Program-made: the position numbers and the translations under genes | In this document: positions 27,278 through 39,209 of the stretch, in pieces | Position numbering within the stretch: the stretch's first letter is position 1 | Layout of the letters: each line of letters opens with the position of its first letter | Assembly (NCBI RefSeq): GCF_964186585.1 | Contig: NZ_OZ075067.1 | Location: 2,666,001-2,730,000 of the forward strand | Length of the DNA: 64,000 nt | Source of the DNA: Microbacterium sp. MM2322 | GTDB taxonomy: Bacteria; Actinomycetota; Actinomycetes; Actinomycetales; Microbacteriaceae | Direction of reading: 5' to 3' | The notes under the pieces: model-generated | What the model was told of the DNA's origin: nothing | The model's input: the letters and a program-made list of their open reading frames with translations, nothing else | Databases searched by the model: none

Positions 27278-28321
27278 ATGCCCTTCCCCCGCCGTTCCGC
27301 CCTGCTCGCCACCTTCACCGCCCTCGCCCTGGCCCTGTCCGGGTGCGGCGCGTCTGAGGTCGTCACCGAGAAGGCGGCCGCGACCGGCGAGCGCTCGACC
27401 GACTACCCCGTGACGATCGAGAACTGCGGGCGGACCGTCGAGGTGGATGAGGCGCCGCAGCGCGTCGTCTCGCTCGACCAGAACTCCACCGAGATCCTGC
27501 TGTCGCTCGGCCTCGCCGACCGCCTCGTCGGGACGGCGTCGTGGACCGACCCCGTCCTCCCCTCGCTCGCCGACGAGAACGCGAAGGTCCCGCGACTGGC
27601 CGACAACGCACCGACGTACGAGGTCCTGCTCGGCGCCGACCCCGACTTCGTGACCGCCTCGTTCGGGCGTCACTACGCCGAGGGCGGCGTCGTCACGCGC
27701 GACCGCCTCGACGAGACCGGGATCGGGTCCTACCTCTCCCCCACCGACTGCTCCGACGACCGGAGCGTCAACGGGGGCGGCACGCGGACCACGCCGCTCA
27801 CGGTCGACGATCTGTACACGGAGATCCGCGAACTCGCGACCATCTTCGACGTCCCCTCCCGCGGCGACGCCCTCATCGCCTCGCTGAAGAAGCGCGCCGC
27901 CGCGGCCGTGGAGGGTGTCGACTTCGGCGGCGAGAAGGTCGTCTTCTGGTTCGCCGACACCCGCACTCCCTACGTGGCCGGCGGCCGCGGAGCGCCCGCG
28001 ATCCTCGCGGAGAAGACGGGGATGACGGGAGCGTTCCCCGATCAGACCGACGACTGGCCGGCCGTGTCGTGGGAGGCCGTCGTCGACGCCGACCCCGACG
28101 TCATCGTCCTCGGCGACCTGCAGCGGGATCGCTTCCCCGGCGACCGCCTCGACGACAAGATCGCCTTCCTCGAGAACGACCCCGTGACCCGCACCCTCAC
28201 CGCTGTGAAGGAGAAGCGGTTCATCGCCCTCCACGGCGCCGAGATGAACCCCTCCATCCGCTACGTCGACGGGCTCGAGAAGATCCGCACGTGGTGGGAC
28301 GAAAACGAGGCAGGACGCTGA
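27278..28321 (+). CDS. Iron-siderophore ABC transporter substrate-binding lipoprotein
   Basis: The 347-residue protein has a lipoprotein signal with lipobox LSGC (Cys23) and then a FecB/BtuF-type periplasmic-binding fold: RTVEVDEAPQRVVSLDQNSTE, LLGADPDFVTASFG, and the closing DGLEKIRTWW. It should capture a ferric siderophore or haem-like iron source outside the membrane and hand it to the permease encoded next. Start at ATG 27278 gives a normal signal peptide; the longer reading from 27113 is rejected. The iron box upstream agrees with the role. Confidence 0.93.
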   Translation: MPFPRRSALLATFTALALALSGCGASEVVTEKAAATGERSTDYPVTIENCGRTVEVDEAPQRVVSLDQNSTEILLSLGLADRLVGTASWTDPVLPSLADENAKVPRLADNAPTYEVLLGADPDFVTASFGRHYAEGGVVTRDRLDETGIGSYLSPTDCSDDRSVNGGGTRTTPLTVDDLYTEIRELATIFDVPSRGDALIASLKKRAAAAVEGVDFGGEKVVFWFADTRTPYVAGGRGAPAILAEKTGMTGAFPDQTDDWPAVSWEAVVDADPDVIVLGDLQRDRFPGDRLDDKIAFLENDPVTRTLTAVKEKRFIALHGAEMNPSIRYVDGLEKIRTWWDENEAGR

Positions 28322-29370
28322 CTTCCGCCGCCGTCCTGCCGCAGCGCAGGACCCGCCGCATCCCGATCGTCATCCTCACGACGGTCGCGTCGCTCGGCGT
28401 CATCATCCTCACGATCGCCGTCGCGCTGACGTTCGGGCCGGCGAACGTGTCCCTCGTCAACGTCCGCGACGTCATCACGAACCACCTCGGCGTCACCGAC
28501 ATCCCGGTGCGCGTCGCAGCCGATGCGATCGTGTGGCAGGAGCGGCTGCCGAGGGCGCTCGTGGCCGCCGCGTGCGGCGCAGGCCTCGGCCTCTGCGGCG
28601 TCATCCTGCAATCGCTGCTCCGAAACCCGCTCGCCGACCCGTTCGTCCTCGGCGTCTCATCGGGTGCGTCGACGGGCGCCGTGCTGTTCGGCGTGTTCGG
28701 TCTCGGCGGCGGCGTCCTCACCCTGTCGGGCGGCGCGTTCGCGGGAGCGCTCGTCGCGTTCGCCCTCGTCCTCGTCATCGCGCGTTTCACCGGCGGCGGC
28801 ACCGCCTCCTTCGTCCTCGCGGGGATCGCGGCGACGCAGTTCTTCTCCGCGCTCACCTCGCTGGCCGTCTTCGCGTTCGCCGACTCCGACGAAACCCGCG
28901 GCGTCATGTTCTGGCTGCTCGGCTCGCTCGAGGGCGTCCGGTGGGATGACGTCGTCCTCTGCGCCGCCGTGGTCCTCCTCGGCGCGATCGTCGCGTTCGC
29001 CTCGGTGCGCCCGCTCGACGCGTTCGCGTTCGGCGACGACGTCGCGGCATCCCTCGGCATCCACGTCGCACGCACCCGGATGCTGCTGCTCGTCCTCACC
29101 GCATTGATCGCCGCGACCCTCGTCAGCGTCGCCGGCGCGATCGGGTTCGTCGGGCTCGTCCTCCCGCACGCCGCACGGCTGCTGGTCGGATCGCGTCACG
29201 CCCGCGTCATCCCGGTGACGATCGCCCTCGGCATGGTCTTCATGATCACCGTGGATGCCGTCTCCCGGGTCGCGTTCGCACCGGTCCCGCTCCCGGTGGG
29301 CGTCGGCACCGCCCTCATCGGGGTACCGGTCTTCGTCGCCCTCCTCGTTCGGCGGAGGAGGCGCGCATGA
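28294..29370 (+). CDS. Iron-siderophore ABC transporter permease (FecCD family)
   Basis: About ten membrane helices and the FecCD landmarks are visible: RLPRALVAAACGAGLGLCGVI, NPLADPFVLGVSSGAS, the GLVLPHAARLLVG coupling segment near the end, and a final Arg-rich tail. The start is uncertain. GTG codons at 28291 and 28294 lie inside the upstream gene; a CTG at 28318 would give a four-base CTGA overlap with the lipoprotein stop and has GAGGCAGG before it. No ATG, GTG or TTG downstream leaves the first helix intact. A single permease gene suggests a homodimer. Confidence 0.88.
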   Translation: MGRKRGRTLTSAAVLPQRRTRRIPIVILTTVASLGVIILTIAVALTFGPANVSLVNVRDVITNHLGVTDIPVRVAADAIVWQERLPRALVAAACGAGLGLCGVILQSLLRNPLADPFVLGVSSGASTGAVLFGVFGLGGGVLTLSGGAFAGALVAFALVLVIARFTGGGTASFVLAGIAATQFFSALTSLAVFAFADSDETRGVMFWLLGSLEGVRWDDVVLCAAVVLLGAIVAFASVRPLDAFAFGDDVAASLGIHVARTRMLLLVLTALIAATLVSVAGAIGFVGLVLPHAARLLVGSRHARVIPVTIALGMVFMITVDAVSRVAFAPVPLPVGVGTALIGVPVFVALLVRRRRRA

Positions 29371-30128
29371 GTCTCGTCGCAGAACACGTGTCGTGGCGTC
29401 GCGGCGGCACGCTCGTCGTCGACGACGTCTCGCTCGCGCCGAGGCCCGGATCAGTCGTGGGCCTTCTCGGCCCCAACGGGTCGGGCAAGTCCTCGCTCCT
29501 CCGCGTCCTGCAGGGCATCTCCCACCCGGACGCCGGCCGCGTGCTCCTCGACGGGTCCGACATCCGTCACCAGCGCCGCCGCGACGTCGCTCGCAGCGTC
29601 GCCGCCGTCACTCAGCACGCCACGACCGAGGTCGACCTGACGGTGCGCGACGTCGTGCGGCTCGGCCGCACCCCGCATGCCTCGCTCTGGGGTTCGAACG
29701 GCGCCCGCGACGACGCGATCGTCGACGCCGCCCTCGCGCAGGCGGGTCTGACCGCGAAGTCGGATGCCCGATGGCACACGCTCTCGGGCGGGGAGCAGCA
29801 GCGAGCCCACATCGCACGGGCCCTCGCGCAGGAACCCCGCGAGCTGCTGCTCGACGAGCCGACGAATCACCTCGACATCCGCCACCAGCTCGAGCTGCTC
29901 ACCCTCGTCCGGAGCCTCCCGGTGACGGTCGTCGTCGCCCTGCACGACCTGAACCTCGCCGCGATGTTCTGCGACGAGGTGCTCGTCATGGCCGTCGGCC
30001 GGGCGGTGGTCGCGGGCCCGCCCGCCGAGGTACTGACGGAAGCGCTCATCGAGGAGGTCTACGGCGTGAGGTGCCGCGTCACGATCGACGGCGATCGGCC
30101 GACGATCGCGTTCACCCCGCCGCAGTGA
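29367..30128 (+). CDS. Iron-siderophore ABC transporter ATP-binding protein
   Basis: The 253-residue ATPase has Walker A GPNGSGKSS near residue 36, Q-loop in VTQHATTEVDL, signature LSGGEQQR near 137, Walker B LLLDEPTNHLD and the H-loop in VVALHDLNLA. It closely fits the FecE/FhuC type. The ATG overlaps the permease stop by four bases (ATGA). Together with the lipoprotein and permease it forms a complete importer. Confidence 0.95.
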   Translation: MSLVAEHVSWRRGGTLVVDDVSLAPRPGSVVGLLGPNGSGKSSLLRVLQGISHPDAGRVLLDGSDIRHQRRRDVARSVAAVTQHATTEVDLTVRDVVRLGRTPHASLWGSNGARDDAIVDAALAQAGLTAKSDARWHTLSGGEQQRAHIARALAQEPRELLLDEPTNHLDIRHQLELLTLVRSLPVTVVVALHDLNLAAMFCDEVLVMAVGRAVVAGPPAEVLTEALIEEVYGVRCRVTIDGDRPTIAFTPPQ

Positions 30129-30154
30129 GAGCGATCAGGCCGGTGTGATCCGGA

Positions 30155-31411
30155 TCAGACGGATGCCGCCGCGACCTGGTCCTCTTCGGTCGCAACGAGC
30201 TGGCCGCACGCACCGTCGATCTCCTTGCCACGGGTGTCGCGGAGGGTCGTCGGGATGCCGGCCTCGTTGAGGCGTCGGACGAACTCGTTCTGCACGTCGA
30301 CATCGGACGACGTCCAGATCGATCCGGGCGTCGGGTTCAGCGGGATCGGGTTGACGTGCACCCAGCCGCGACCGCGCGCGTTGAGCTTGTCGGCCAGCAG
30401 ATCGGCGCGCCAGGCGTGATCGTTCATGTCCTTGATGAGCGCGTATTCGATCGACACGCGGCGTCCGGTCTTCTCGAAGTACTCGCGTGCGGCATCGAGC
30501 GCCTCGTCGACCTTCCAGCGCGAGTTCACCGGGATCAGCTCGTCGCGCAGGAGGTCGTCGGGAGCGTGCAGCGACAGCGCGAAGGTGACGGGGATCTCCT
30601 CGTTGCTCAGCTTTCGGATCGCGGGCACGAGGCCGACGGTCGAGATCGTGATGCCGCGGGCGCTCATGCCGAGGCCGTGCTTCTTGTCGACCATCGTGCG
30701 GACGGCCGTCATGACGCGGGCGTAGTTGGCGAGGGGCTCGCCCATCCCCATGAAGACGATGTTCGTGACGCGCTCGTCCTTGTGTCCCACCTTGCGGGGG
30801 TCGCCGAGGCCGCCGTCGGCGATGAGGCGGTTGGCGCGCACGACCTGGTCGACGATCTCGGCCGCCGACATGTTGCGGGTGAGCCCCGCCTGGCCGGTGG
30901 CGCAGAACGGGCAGTTCATGCCGCATCCGGCCTGACTCGACACGCACAGCGTGATGCGGCCGGTGTAGCGCATGAGGACCGACTCGACGAGGGCGCCGTC
31001 GTGCAGCCGCCACAGGAACTTGATCGTGTCGCCGCCGTCGGTCTCGAGCCGGCGCACCTCGGTCATGAGGTTCGGCATCAGACCCGTGACCAGCTCGTCG
31101 CGGTTGCCCGCGGGCAGGTCGGTCATGTGCGCGGGGTCGGAGGTGTAGTGCTGGAAGTAGTGCTTCTCGAGCTGACCGGCGCGGAAGCCCGGCATCCCGA
31201 GCTCCTTCAGCTTCTCGACCCGCTGGTCGTGGGTGAGGTCGGCGAGGTGCACCGGCGGCTTGCCGCGCTTCGGGCTCGCGAACTGCAGGAGCGGGCGACC
31301 CTCGGCATCCTTCGCCTGGGTCCACCCCTCGGTCGTGGGACGCACCTGCTTGGGCGTCGTCGTGCGCACGGCGGACATGCCCTCAGGGCGCGCGGGAGTG
31401 GACTCGGTCAT
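30155..31411 (-). CDS. rlmN: 23S rRNA (adenine-C2)-methyltransferase / tRNA A37 methyltransferase
   Basis: RlmN is a radical-SAM enzyme that methylates A2503 of 23S rRNA and A37 of some tRNAs. The 418-residue protein has the cluster motif [11 protein letters not shown] near residue 165, [12 protein letters not shown] for SAM binding, and DMNDHAW and [13 protein letters not shown] in the C-terminal half. The final segment GACGQL holds the second methyl-carrying Cys. The start at ATG 31411 has TAGCCT seven bases upstream. It is divergent from licT, with 58 bases between the two start codons. Confidence 0.96.
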   Translation of the reverse strand: MTESTPARPEGMSAVRTTTPKQVRPTTEGWTQAKDAEGRPLLQFASPKRGKPPVHLADLTHDQRVEKLKELGMPGFRAGQLEKHYFQHYTSDPAHMTDLPAGNRDELVTGLMPNLMTEVRRLETDGGDTIKFLWRLHDGALVESVLMRYTGRITLCVSSQAGCGMNCPFCATGQAGLTRNMSAAEIVDQVVRANRLIADGGLGDPRKVGHKDERVTNIVFMGMGEPLANYARVMTAVRTMVDKKHGLGMSARGITISTVGLVPAIRKLSNEEIPVTFALSLHAPDDLLRDELIPVNSRWKVDEALDAAREYFEKTGRRVSIEYALIKDMNDHAWRADLLADKLNARGRGWVHVNPIPLNPTPGSIWTSSDVDVQNEFVRRLNEAGIPTTLRDTRGKEIDGACGQLVATEEDQVAAASV

Positions 31412-31418
31412 AGGTTCC

Positions 31419-31424
31419 AGGCTA
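31419..31424 (-). promoter_or_regulatory. -10 element of rlmN
   Basis: TAGCCT, seven bases before the ATG at 31411. Confidence 0.5.
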
Positions 31425-31456
31425 CCGGGACGGGCTGGGCGGATGCCGGGCGGCCC

Positions 31457-31462
31457 TAGACT
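31457..31462 (+). promoter_or_regulatory. -10 element of licT
   Basis: TAGACT, seven bases before the ATG at 31470; the divergent rlmN hexamer is only 32 bases away. Confidence 0.5.
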
Positions 31463-31469
31463 CGTCGCC

Positions 31470-32363
31470 ATGACGGCAGGTGCTCCGCAGCGACGCGGAA
31501 CGATTGTGCACAAGGTGCTCAACAACAACGTCGTCATCTCCCTCGACGAACAGGGCCGGGAACGGGTCCTCATGGGCCGCGGGCTCGGATTCCAGCTCAA
31601 GGCGTCGGACACCCTCGACCCCACCAAAGTCGAGAAGACCTTCATCCTCGACACCGGCGCGGACGGCGAGCGCGAACGGCGGATGCTGACAGACACCCCG
31701 TATCCGATCGTCGAGGCGGTCACGCGGGCCGTCGACCAGGCCGAGCGGGCGCTCGGCCATCAGCTCGGCCGGCCCCTGACGATCGCGGTGATCGATCACG
31801 TGCAGTTCGTCCTCGAGCGACTGGCGAAGGGCATCCGGATCCCCGCGGCGAACATGCCCGAACTGCGCGTGCTACATCCGGCGGAGTTCGCGGCCGCGCA
31901 GAGCATGGCCGCATCGATCTCGGCGGCGCTCGAGACCGAGCTGCCGGCGGAGGAAGCCGTCTTCCTGACGATGCACGTGCTCAACGCGACGCGAGACGAA
32001 CCGAACGGCACGGCGGCGCTGTTGTTCCGCCGCGTGCAGCACGTCGTGATGACCGTCGAGAACGGACTCGGGGTGACGCTCGACGTCGAGAGCCCCGATT
32101 ACGCGCGCTTCGTGCTGCACATCCAGTTCCTGCTGCAGCGTCTCGTGTCGCGGACGATGCTCCGCAGCGGCGACAGCTCGTTCTTCGAGTTCGCGAAGCA
32201 CAGCTACCCGCGCTCGTTCGAGATCGCCCAGGAGGTGAAGGCGTACGTGAAGGCGGCGACGGAGTCCGAGTTGACGGATGAGGAGCTGCTGTACGTCATC
32301 GTCCACGTCGAACGACTGGCCACTCAGGTCGGTGCGCACCCCGCCGCCACGACCGAGAGCTGA
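31470..32363 (+). CDS. licT: BglG/LicT-type PRD transcription antiterminator
   Basis: The 297-residue protein starts with an RNA-binding CAT domain (residues 10-65: [28 protein letters not shown]) and continues with two PRD domains, with conserved His in [11 protein letters not shown] and in [10 protein letters not shown] and IVHVERLA. Phosphorylation of these by the PTS sets activity: without beta-glucoside IIB phosphorylates and silences the protein, and HPr activates it. It should bind the RAT at 32431-32459 and prevent the overlapping terminator, allowing transcription into the PTS genes. The start follows TAGACT by seven bases. Confidence 0.95.
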   Translation: MTAGAPQRRGTIVHKVLNNNVVISLDEQGRERVLMGRGLGFQLKASDTLDPTKVEKTFILDTGADGERERRMLTDTPYPIVEAVTRAVDQAERALGHQLGRPLTIAVIDHVQFVLERLAKGIRIPAANMPELRVLHPAEFAAAQSMAASISAALETELPAEEAVFLTMHVLNATRDEPNGTAALLFRRVQHVVMTVENGLGVTLDVESPDYARFVLHIQFLLQRLVSRTMLRSGDSSFFEFAKHSYPRSFEIAQEVKAYVKAATESELTDEELLYVIVHVERLATQVGAHPAATTES

Positions 32364-32389
32364 CCCTCGCATCCCATTCGGATGCATGC

Positions 32390-32395
32390 TAACGT
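32390..32395 (+). promoter_or_regulatory. Possible -10 of the bgl leader transcript
   Basis: TAACGT is followed by an 8-bp hairpin (32404-32423) and then the RAT. A start near 32402 would place the whole switch in the leader. Weak -35. Confidence 0.35.
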
Positions 32396-32430
32396 GACCT
32401 CTCGCAGGGCGGTGTCGCCCTGCACGCGAC

Positions 32431-32459
32431 GGATTGTTACTGCGGCAGCAGGCAAAACC
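32431..32459 (+). promoter_or_regulatory. Ribonucleic antiterminator (RAT) for LicT
   Basis: This 29-base imperfect inverted repeat begins GGATTGTTACTG and ends GCAGGCAAAACC. It matches the LicT/BglG RAT consensus almost base for base and overlaps the first arm of the following terminator, as the mechanism requires. Confidence 0.93.
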
Positions 32460-32504
32460 TGAACTCACATCGCTTTCGAGCGATGAACGAGTTCAGGTTT
32501 TTTT
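32454..32504 (+). terminator. Leader terminator of the beta-glucoside operon
   Basis: The outer arms AAAACCTGAACTC and GAGTTCAGG plus T-run pair. An inner stem (CATCG with CGATG) closes the loop. The T-tract at 32498-32504 is unusually clear for this GC-rich genome. The first arm shares bases with the RAT, so LicT binding and termination exclude each other. Confidence 0.93.
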
Positions 32505-32579
32505 GTTGCCCGGAAACAGCGCCGACGCGTGTGCCACCCGAGACTGCCGCGCCGATGCGGCAAGGAAGAGCGTGTCCCC

Positions 32580-35943
<3,364 letters not shown>

Positions 35944-35960
35944 CCGATCGGCCTCGCGCG

Positions 35961-36836
35961 TCAGCTCCCCAGCTGGTGCGCGAGGCCGGCGATGTCGGCG
36001 GGCGTCGTCCGGCAACAGCCGCCGATGAGGCGGGCACCGGCATCCACCCACGCGTCGGCATCGGCGAAGGTCGCTCCCGCATCGCCGTGCCAGGTCCGGG
36101 ATGCCGCGTCCCACGTCTCGCCGCTGTTGGGGTACGCGACGGCCGCCACTCCCGCGGGCACCCGGTCGAGCACCGCGGAGATCAGCGACGGCGGGCAGCA
36201 GTTCGCGCCGACGGCGATCACATCCGGGGCGGAAGCGGCCACGGCGAGCGCGGAGGCGTACCCGGCGTCGTCGAAGGCCGTACTCGCGGCGGACAGCGCG
36301 ATCCACGCCGGCACGCCGACGCCCTCGAGCGCCGCAACCACCGCCTCGACCTCGGCGGGCGACGCGATCGTCTCGATCGCGAGGAGGTCGGGGGCGGCGT
36401 CGGCGAGCACCTGGACCCGGCGCCGATGCCACCGGGTGAGCTCGACGACCGTCATCCCGTACGCCCCCGTGTATTCGCTGCCGTCGGCGCGCACCGCTCC
36501 GAACGGACCGACGGATGCCGCGACCCACGCCCGCCCTTCCGCCGCCTCACGGGCGAGCCGGACAGAGGCTGCGAGGAGCGCGTCGACGGCGGCCTCGTCG
36601 TGGCCGGCCGCCGCGAGGTTGTCGTAGCCGAGCTGATACGACGCGGTCGTGACGACGTCGGCGCCCGCCCCGACGAAATCGGCGTGCACGGCGCGGATGT
36701 CGTCGGGCGACTCGAGGAGCACACCCGCCGACCAGAGCGAGCCGGTGAGGTCGTGCCCGCGGGCTTCGAGCATCGTGCCGAGTCCGCCGTCGAGGACGAG
36801 CGGACGGTCGGGGAGGGCGGCGCGGACATCGAGCAT
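35961..36836 (-). CDS. mmuM: Homocysteine S-methyltransferase
   Basis: It methylates homocysteine to methionine, normally from S-methylmethionine. The 291-residue barrel shows LVLDGGLGTMLEARG at the start, VTTASYQLG, and both zinc Cys motifs: GANCCPP near residue 205 and GGCCRTTP near 275. No S-methylmethionine permease gene is adjacent. TAGAGT lies six bases before the ATG. Confidence 0.94.
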   Translation of the reverse strand: MLDVRAALPDRPLVLDGGLGTMLEARGHDLTGSLWSAGVLLESPDDIRAVHADFVGAGADVVTTASYQLGYDNLAAAGHDEAAVDALLAASVRLAREAAEGRAWVAASVGPFGAVRADGSEYTGAYGMTVVELTRWHRRRVQVLADAAPDLLAIETIASPAEVEAVVAALEGVGVPAWIALSAASTAFDDAGYASALAVAASAPDVIAVGANCCPPSLISAVLDRVPAGVAAVAYPNSGETWDAASRTWHGDAGATFADADAWVDAGARLIGGCCRTTPADIAGLAHQLGS

Positions 36837-36842
36837 GCGGTC

Positions 36843-36848
36843 ACTCTA
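36843..36848 (-). promoter_or_regulatory. -10 element of mmuM
   Basis: TAGAGT, six bases before ATG 36836. Confidence 0.5.
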
Positions 36849-36879
36849 GGCTCGCGGAGCTCGCACCCAGGCGCCGCAT

Positions 36880-36885
36880 TACGCT
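36880..36885 (+). promoter_or_regulatory. -10 element of the acetyltransferase at 36892
   Basis: TACGCT, six bases before GTG 36892; it is back to back with the mmuM hexamer, leaving 31 bases between them. Confidence 0.5.
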
Positions 36886-36891
36886 GAATGA

Positions 36892-37359
36892 GTGACGACT
36901 CCCCGCATCCGACCGATCTCCACCGACGATGCAGGGGAGGTCCTCACCCTGCAGCGCGCGGCCTTCGTGCAGGAGGCCCTCATCTACGACGCCGTCGACA
37001 TGCCGCCGCTCACGCAGACCCTCGACGAGGTGCGCGCGGAGCTGGAGGAGAACCTCGGATGCGTCGCCCTCGAGGGCGAGCGCATCGTCGGGTGCGTGCG
37101 CGCCCGCGTCGACGGCGACCTGCTGCTCATCGGCCGCATCGCCATCGCCCCGGACCAGCAGGGATCCGGGCTCGGCACGACCCTGCTGAACGCCGTGGAA
37201 GAGCGCGGCCGTGAGGCCGGCGCGACGACCGCGGAACTGTTCACCGGCTCGCTCAGCGAGGCGAACATCCGCCTCTACGAGCGCGAAGGCTACGCCGAGA
37301 GCGAGCGGGTCCCCGGCGACGGCGGCACCGAACAGGTCTTCCTGCGCAAGCAGCTCTGA
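36892..37359 (+). CDS. GNAT-family N-acetyltransferase
   Basis: The 155-residue protein has an N-terminal RPISTDDAGEVLTLQRAAF, the strand LLLIGRIAIAPDQQGSGLG with acetyl-CoA loop QQGSGLG near residue 90, and the C-terminal NIRLYEREGY. Substrate unknown. It begins at GTG and precedes the HAD phosphatase by 35 bases on the same strand. Confidence 0.92.
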   Translation: MTTPRIRPISTDDAGEVLTLQRAAFVQEALIYDAVDMPPLTQTLDEVRAELEENLGCVALEGERIVGCVRARVDGDLLLIGRIAIAPDQQGSGLGTTLLNAVEERGREAGATTAELFTGSLSEANIRLYEREGYAESERVPGDGGTEQVFLRKQL

Positions 37360-37394
37360 ACCGGACGCCTCTCTCGGTCCGGGAGAATGGACGT

Positions 37395-38243
37395 ATGACG
37401 CGCATCGCCTTCCTTGACGTAGACGGAACCATCCTGGAGCACGGGACGGCGATCGCCGACTCGACCGTCACGGCGATCCGGACGGCGCGCGAGAACGGCC
37501 ACCTCGTGTATCTCTGCACCGGCCGCGCGGCCGGCGACGTCCACCAGAAGGTCCGCGACATCGGGTACGACGGCGCGATCACGAACGGCGGCGCCTACGC
37601 CGTCCGCGGCGACGAGCTGCTGTTCGCCGAGCCGATGCCCCGCGAGGACACCGACCGCCTGATCTCCTACTTCGAGTCGGAGGACATCGACTACTTCCTG
37701 CAGTCGAACGAGGCGGTGTACGCGAGCGACGGCGTCGGCGGGATGCTGGACGCCTACTTCGCCGAGCGGCGCAAGCGCCACCTCGAGGATGCGCGCCGCC
37801 TCGGTCAGACGGATGCCGTCGAGCCGAAGCCCATCGTGACCTACCGCCCGATCAGCGAAGCCGATCTGAACGGGATCGCGAAGACGACCTTCATCAGCAA
37901 GCGCTCCGACAGCGTCGACAGGGCGCAAGCCGACCTCGGCGAACGCTTCCACGTCATCCCCGGCAGCATCCCGCTCCCCGGCGGTTCGAACGGCGAGATC
38001 GGTCTGGCGGGAACGAACAAGGGGACGGCGATCCTGCGCGTGCTCGACATCCTCGGTCTCGACGCCGCCGACGCGGTCGGCATCGGCGACAGCTGGAACG
38101 ACGCCGAGATGTTCGACGTCGTCGGCTCGCCCGTCGCGATGGGCAACGCCGACCCCGCTCTCAAGGAGCGCGCCGGGAACGTCACCACCGACGTGCTCGA
38201 CGACGGCGTCTGGAACGCGTTCGTGAAGCTCGGCCTGGTCTGA
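37395..38243 (+). CDS. HAD-superfamily phosphatase (Cof type)
   Basis: The 282-residue protein has HAD motif I FLDVDGTIL (nucleophile Asp8 and general acid Asp10), motif II CTGRA near 44, and motif IV GIGDSWNDAEMF near 231, with a type-IIB cap between them. These enzymes dephosphorylate sugar phosphates or flavin-type phosphates; the substrate is not evident. A weak GAGAAT lies six bases before the ATG. It is convergent with the following SDR gene, with an inverted-repeat element in the gap. Confidence 0.92.
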   Translation: MTRIAFLDVDGTILEHGTAIADSTVTAIRTARENGHLVYLCTGRAAGDVHQKVRDIGYDGAITNGGAYAVRGDELLFAEPMPREDTDRLISYFESEDIDYFLQSNEAVYASDGVGGMLDAYFAERRKRHLEDARRLGQTDAVEPKPIVTYRPISEADLNGIAKTTFISKRSDSVDRAQADLGERFHVIPGSIPLPGGSNGEIGLAGTNKGTAILRVLDILGLDAADAVGIGDSWNDAEMFDVVGSPVAMGNADPALKERAGNVTTDVLDDGVWNAFVKLGLV

Positions 38244-38263
38244 CGCCGCGGCCGCGCCGTGCG

Positions 38264-38345
38264 CGCGGATGCAAGGGATCGTGCGCGACGCCCCGGCATC
38301 CGCTCGTGTTCTGCGGGGTGTCGGCGCGGATCCCTTGCATCCGCG
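38264..38345. repeat. Intergenic inverted-repeat element, family B copy 1
   Basis: Perfect 17-bp arms (38264-38280 and 38329-38345) enclose a weaker inner stem. The 74-bp core 38268-38341, running from GATGCAA to TTGCATC, aligns without gaps to 63637-63710. It lies between convergent genes and may double as a bidirectional terminator. Confidence 0.8.
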
Positions 38346-38363
38346 AACGGGTGCCGGCAGACG

Positions 38364-39194
38364 TCAGTCGAGGAAGATGTCGGGGAACAGCTCGGTGTCG
38401 GGCGTGCCCGGCGTCGCCGCGTAGCGCGAGAAGTCGCTCACACCGGCATCCCGCAGCACGTCCTCGACGATGAGGGTCTGTCCCGTGTACTCGCGGGCCG
38501 GCTTGCAGAGCACCTCGTAGGCGGCGTCTGCGTAGACCTCGGGCGTGCGGCTGACCTTCATCATCCGGTCGCCGCCGAGGGCGAACTGCACGGCGGCGGT
38601 CGCGATCGTCGTCTGCGGCCAGAGCGTGTTCGCGGCGACGCCGTCCTTCGCGAACTCCGCGGCCATGCCGAGGGTCGCCATCGTCATGCCGTACTTCGCG
38701 AGCGTGTAGCCGGTGTGGGCGCCGAGCCACTTCGGCGACAGGTTGAGGGGCGGCGACAGCGAGAGGATGTGGGGGTTCGCGGCATCCTTCAGGATCGGGA
38801 GCGCCGCGCGCGACAGCATGAACGTGCCGCGCACGTTGACGTCCTGCATGAGGTCGTACTTCTTCGTCGCGAGGTCGAGCGAGCCCGAGAGGTCGATGAC
38901 CGAGGCGTTGTTGACGACGATGTCGATGCCGCCGAACTCGCCCTGCGTCTTCATGACGGCCTCGGTGATGTCGCCGTCGTCGCGGACGTCGCCGACGATC
39001 GGCAGCGCGTTGCCGCCGGCCGCACGGATCTGCTCCGCGGCGGAGTGCACGGTGCCCTCGAGCTTCGGGTGAGGCGTGTCGGTCTTGGCGAGCAGGGCGA
39101 TGTTCGCGCCGTCGCGGGCCGCACGAAGGGCGATCGCGAGGCCGATGCCGCGGCTGCCGCCCGACATGAGGATGGTCTTTCCGGCGAGGGTCAT
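38364..39194 (-). CDS. Short-chain dehydrogenase/reductase (HSDL2-like)
   Basis: The 276-residue Rossmann protein has MSGGSRGIGLAIALRAARDG, VVNNAS and the catalytic YTLAK near residue 167. It has the long C-terminal part of the HSDL2-like group, including VNVRGTFMLSRA and a LWPQTTIATAAV segment after the active site. It probably oxidises or reduces a hydroxyacyl- or keto-compound with NAD(P). It follows the enoyl-CoA hydratase by 15 bases in a three-gene unit. Its ATG has GGAGAACCC upstream. Confidence 0.9.
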   Translation of the reverse strand: MTLAGKTILMSGGSRGIGLAIALRAARDGANIALLAKTDTPHPKLEGTVHSAAEQIRAAGGNALPIVGDVRDDGDITEAVMKTQGEFGGIDIVVNNASVIDLSGSLDLATKKYDLMQDVNVRGTFMLSRAALPILKDAANPHILSLSPPLNLSPKWLGAHTGYTLAKYGMTMATLGMAAEFAKDGVAANTLWPQTTIATAAVQFALGGDRMMKVSRTPEVYADAAYEVLCKPAREYTGQTLIVEDVLRDAGVSDFSRYAATPGTPDTELFPDIFLD

Positions 39195-39209
39195 GGGTTC
39201 TCCAGGGGG

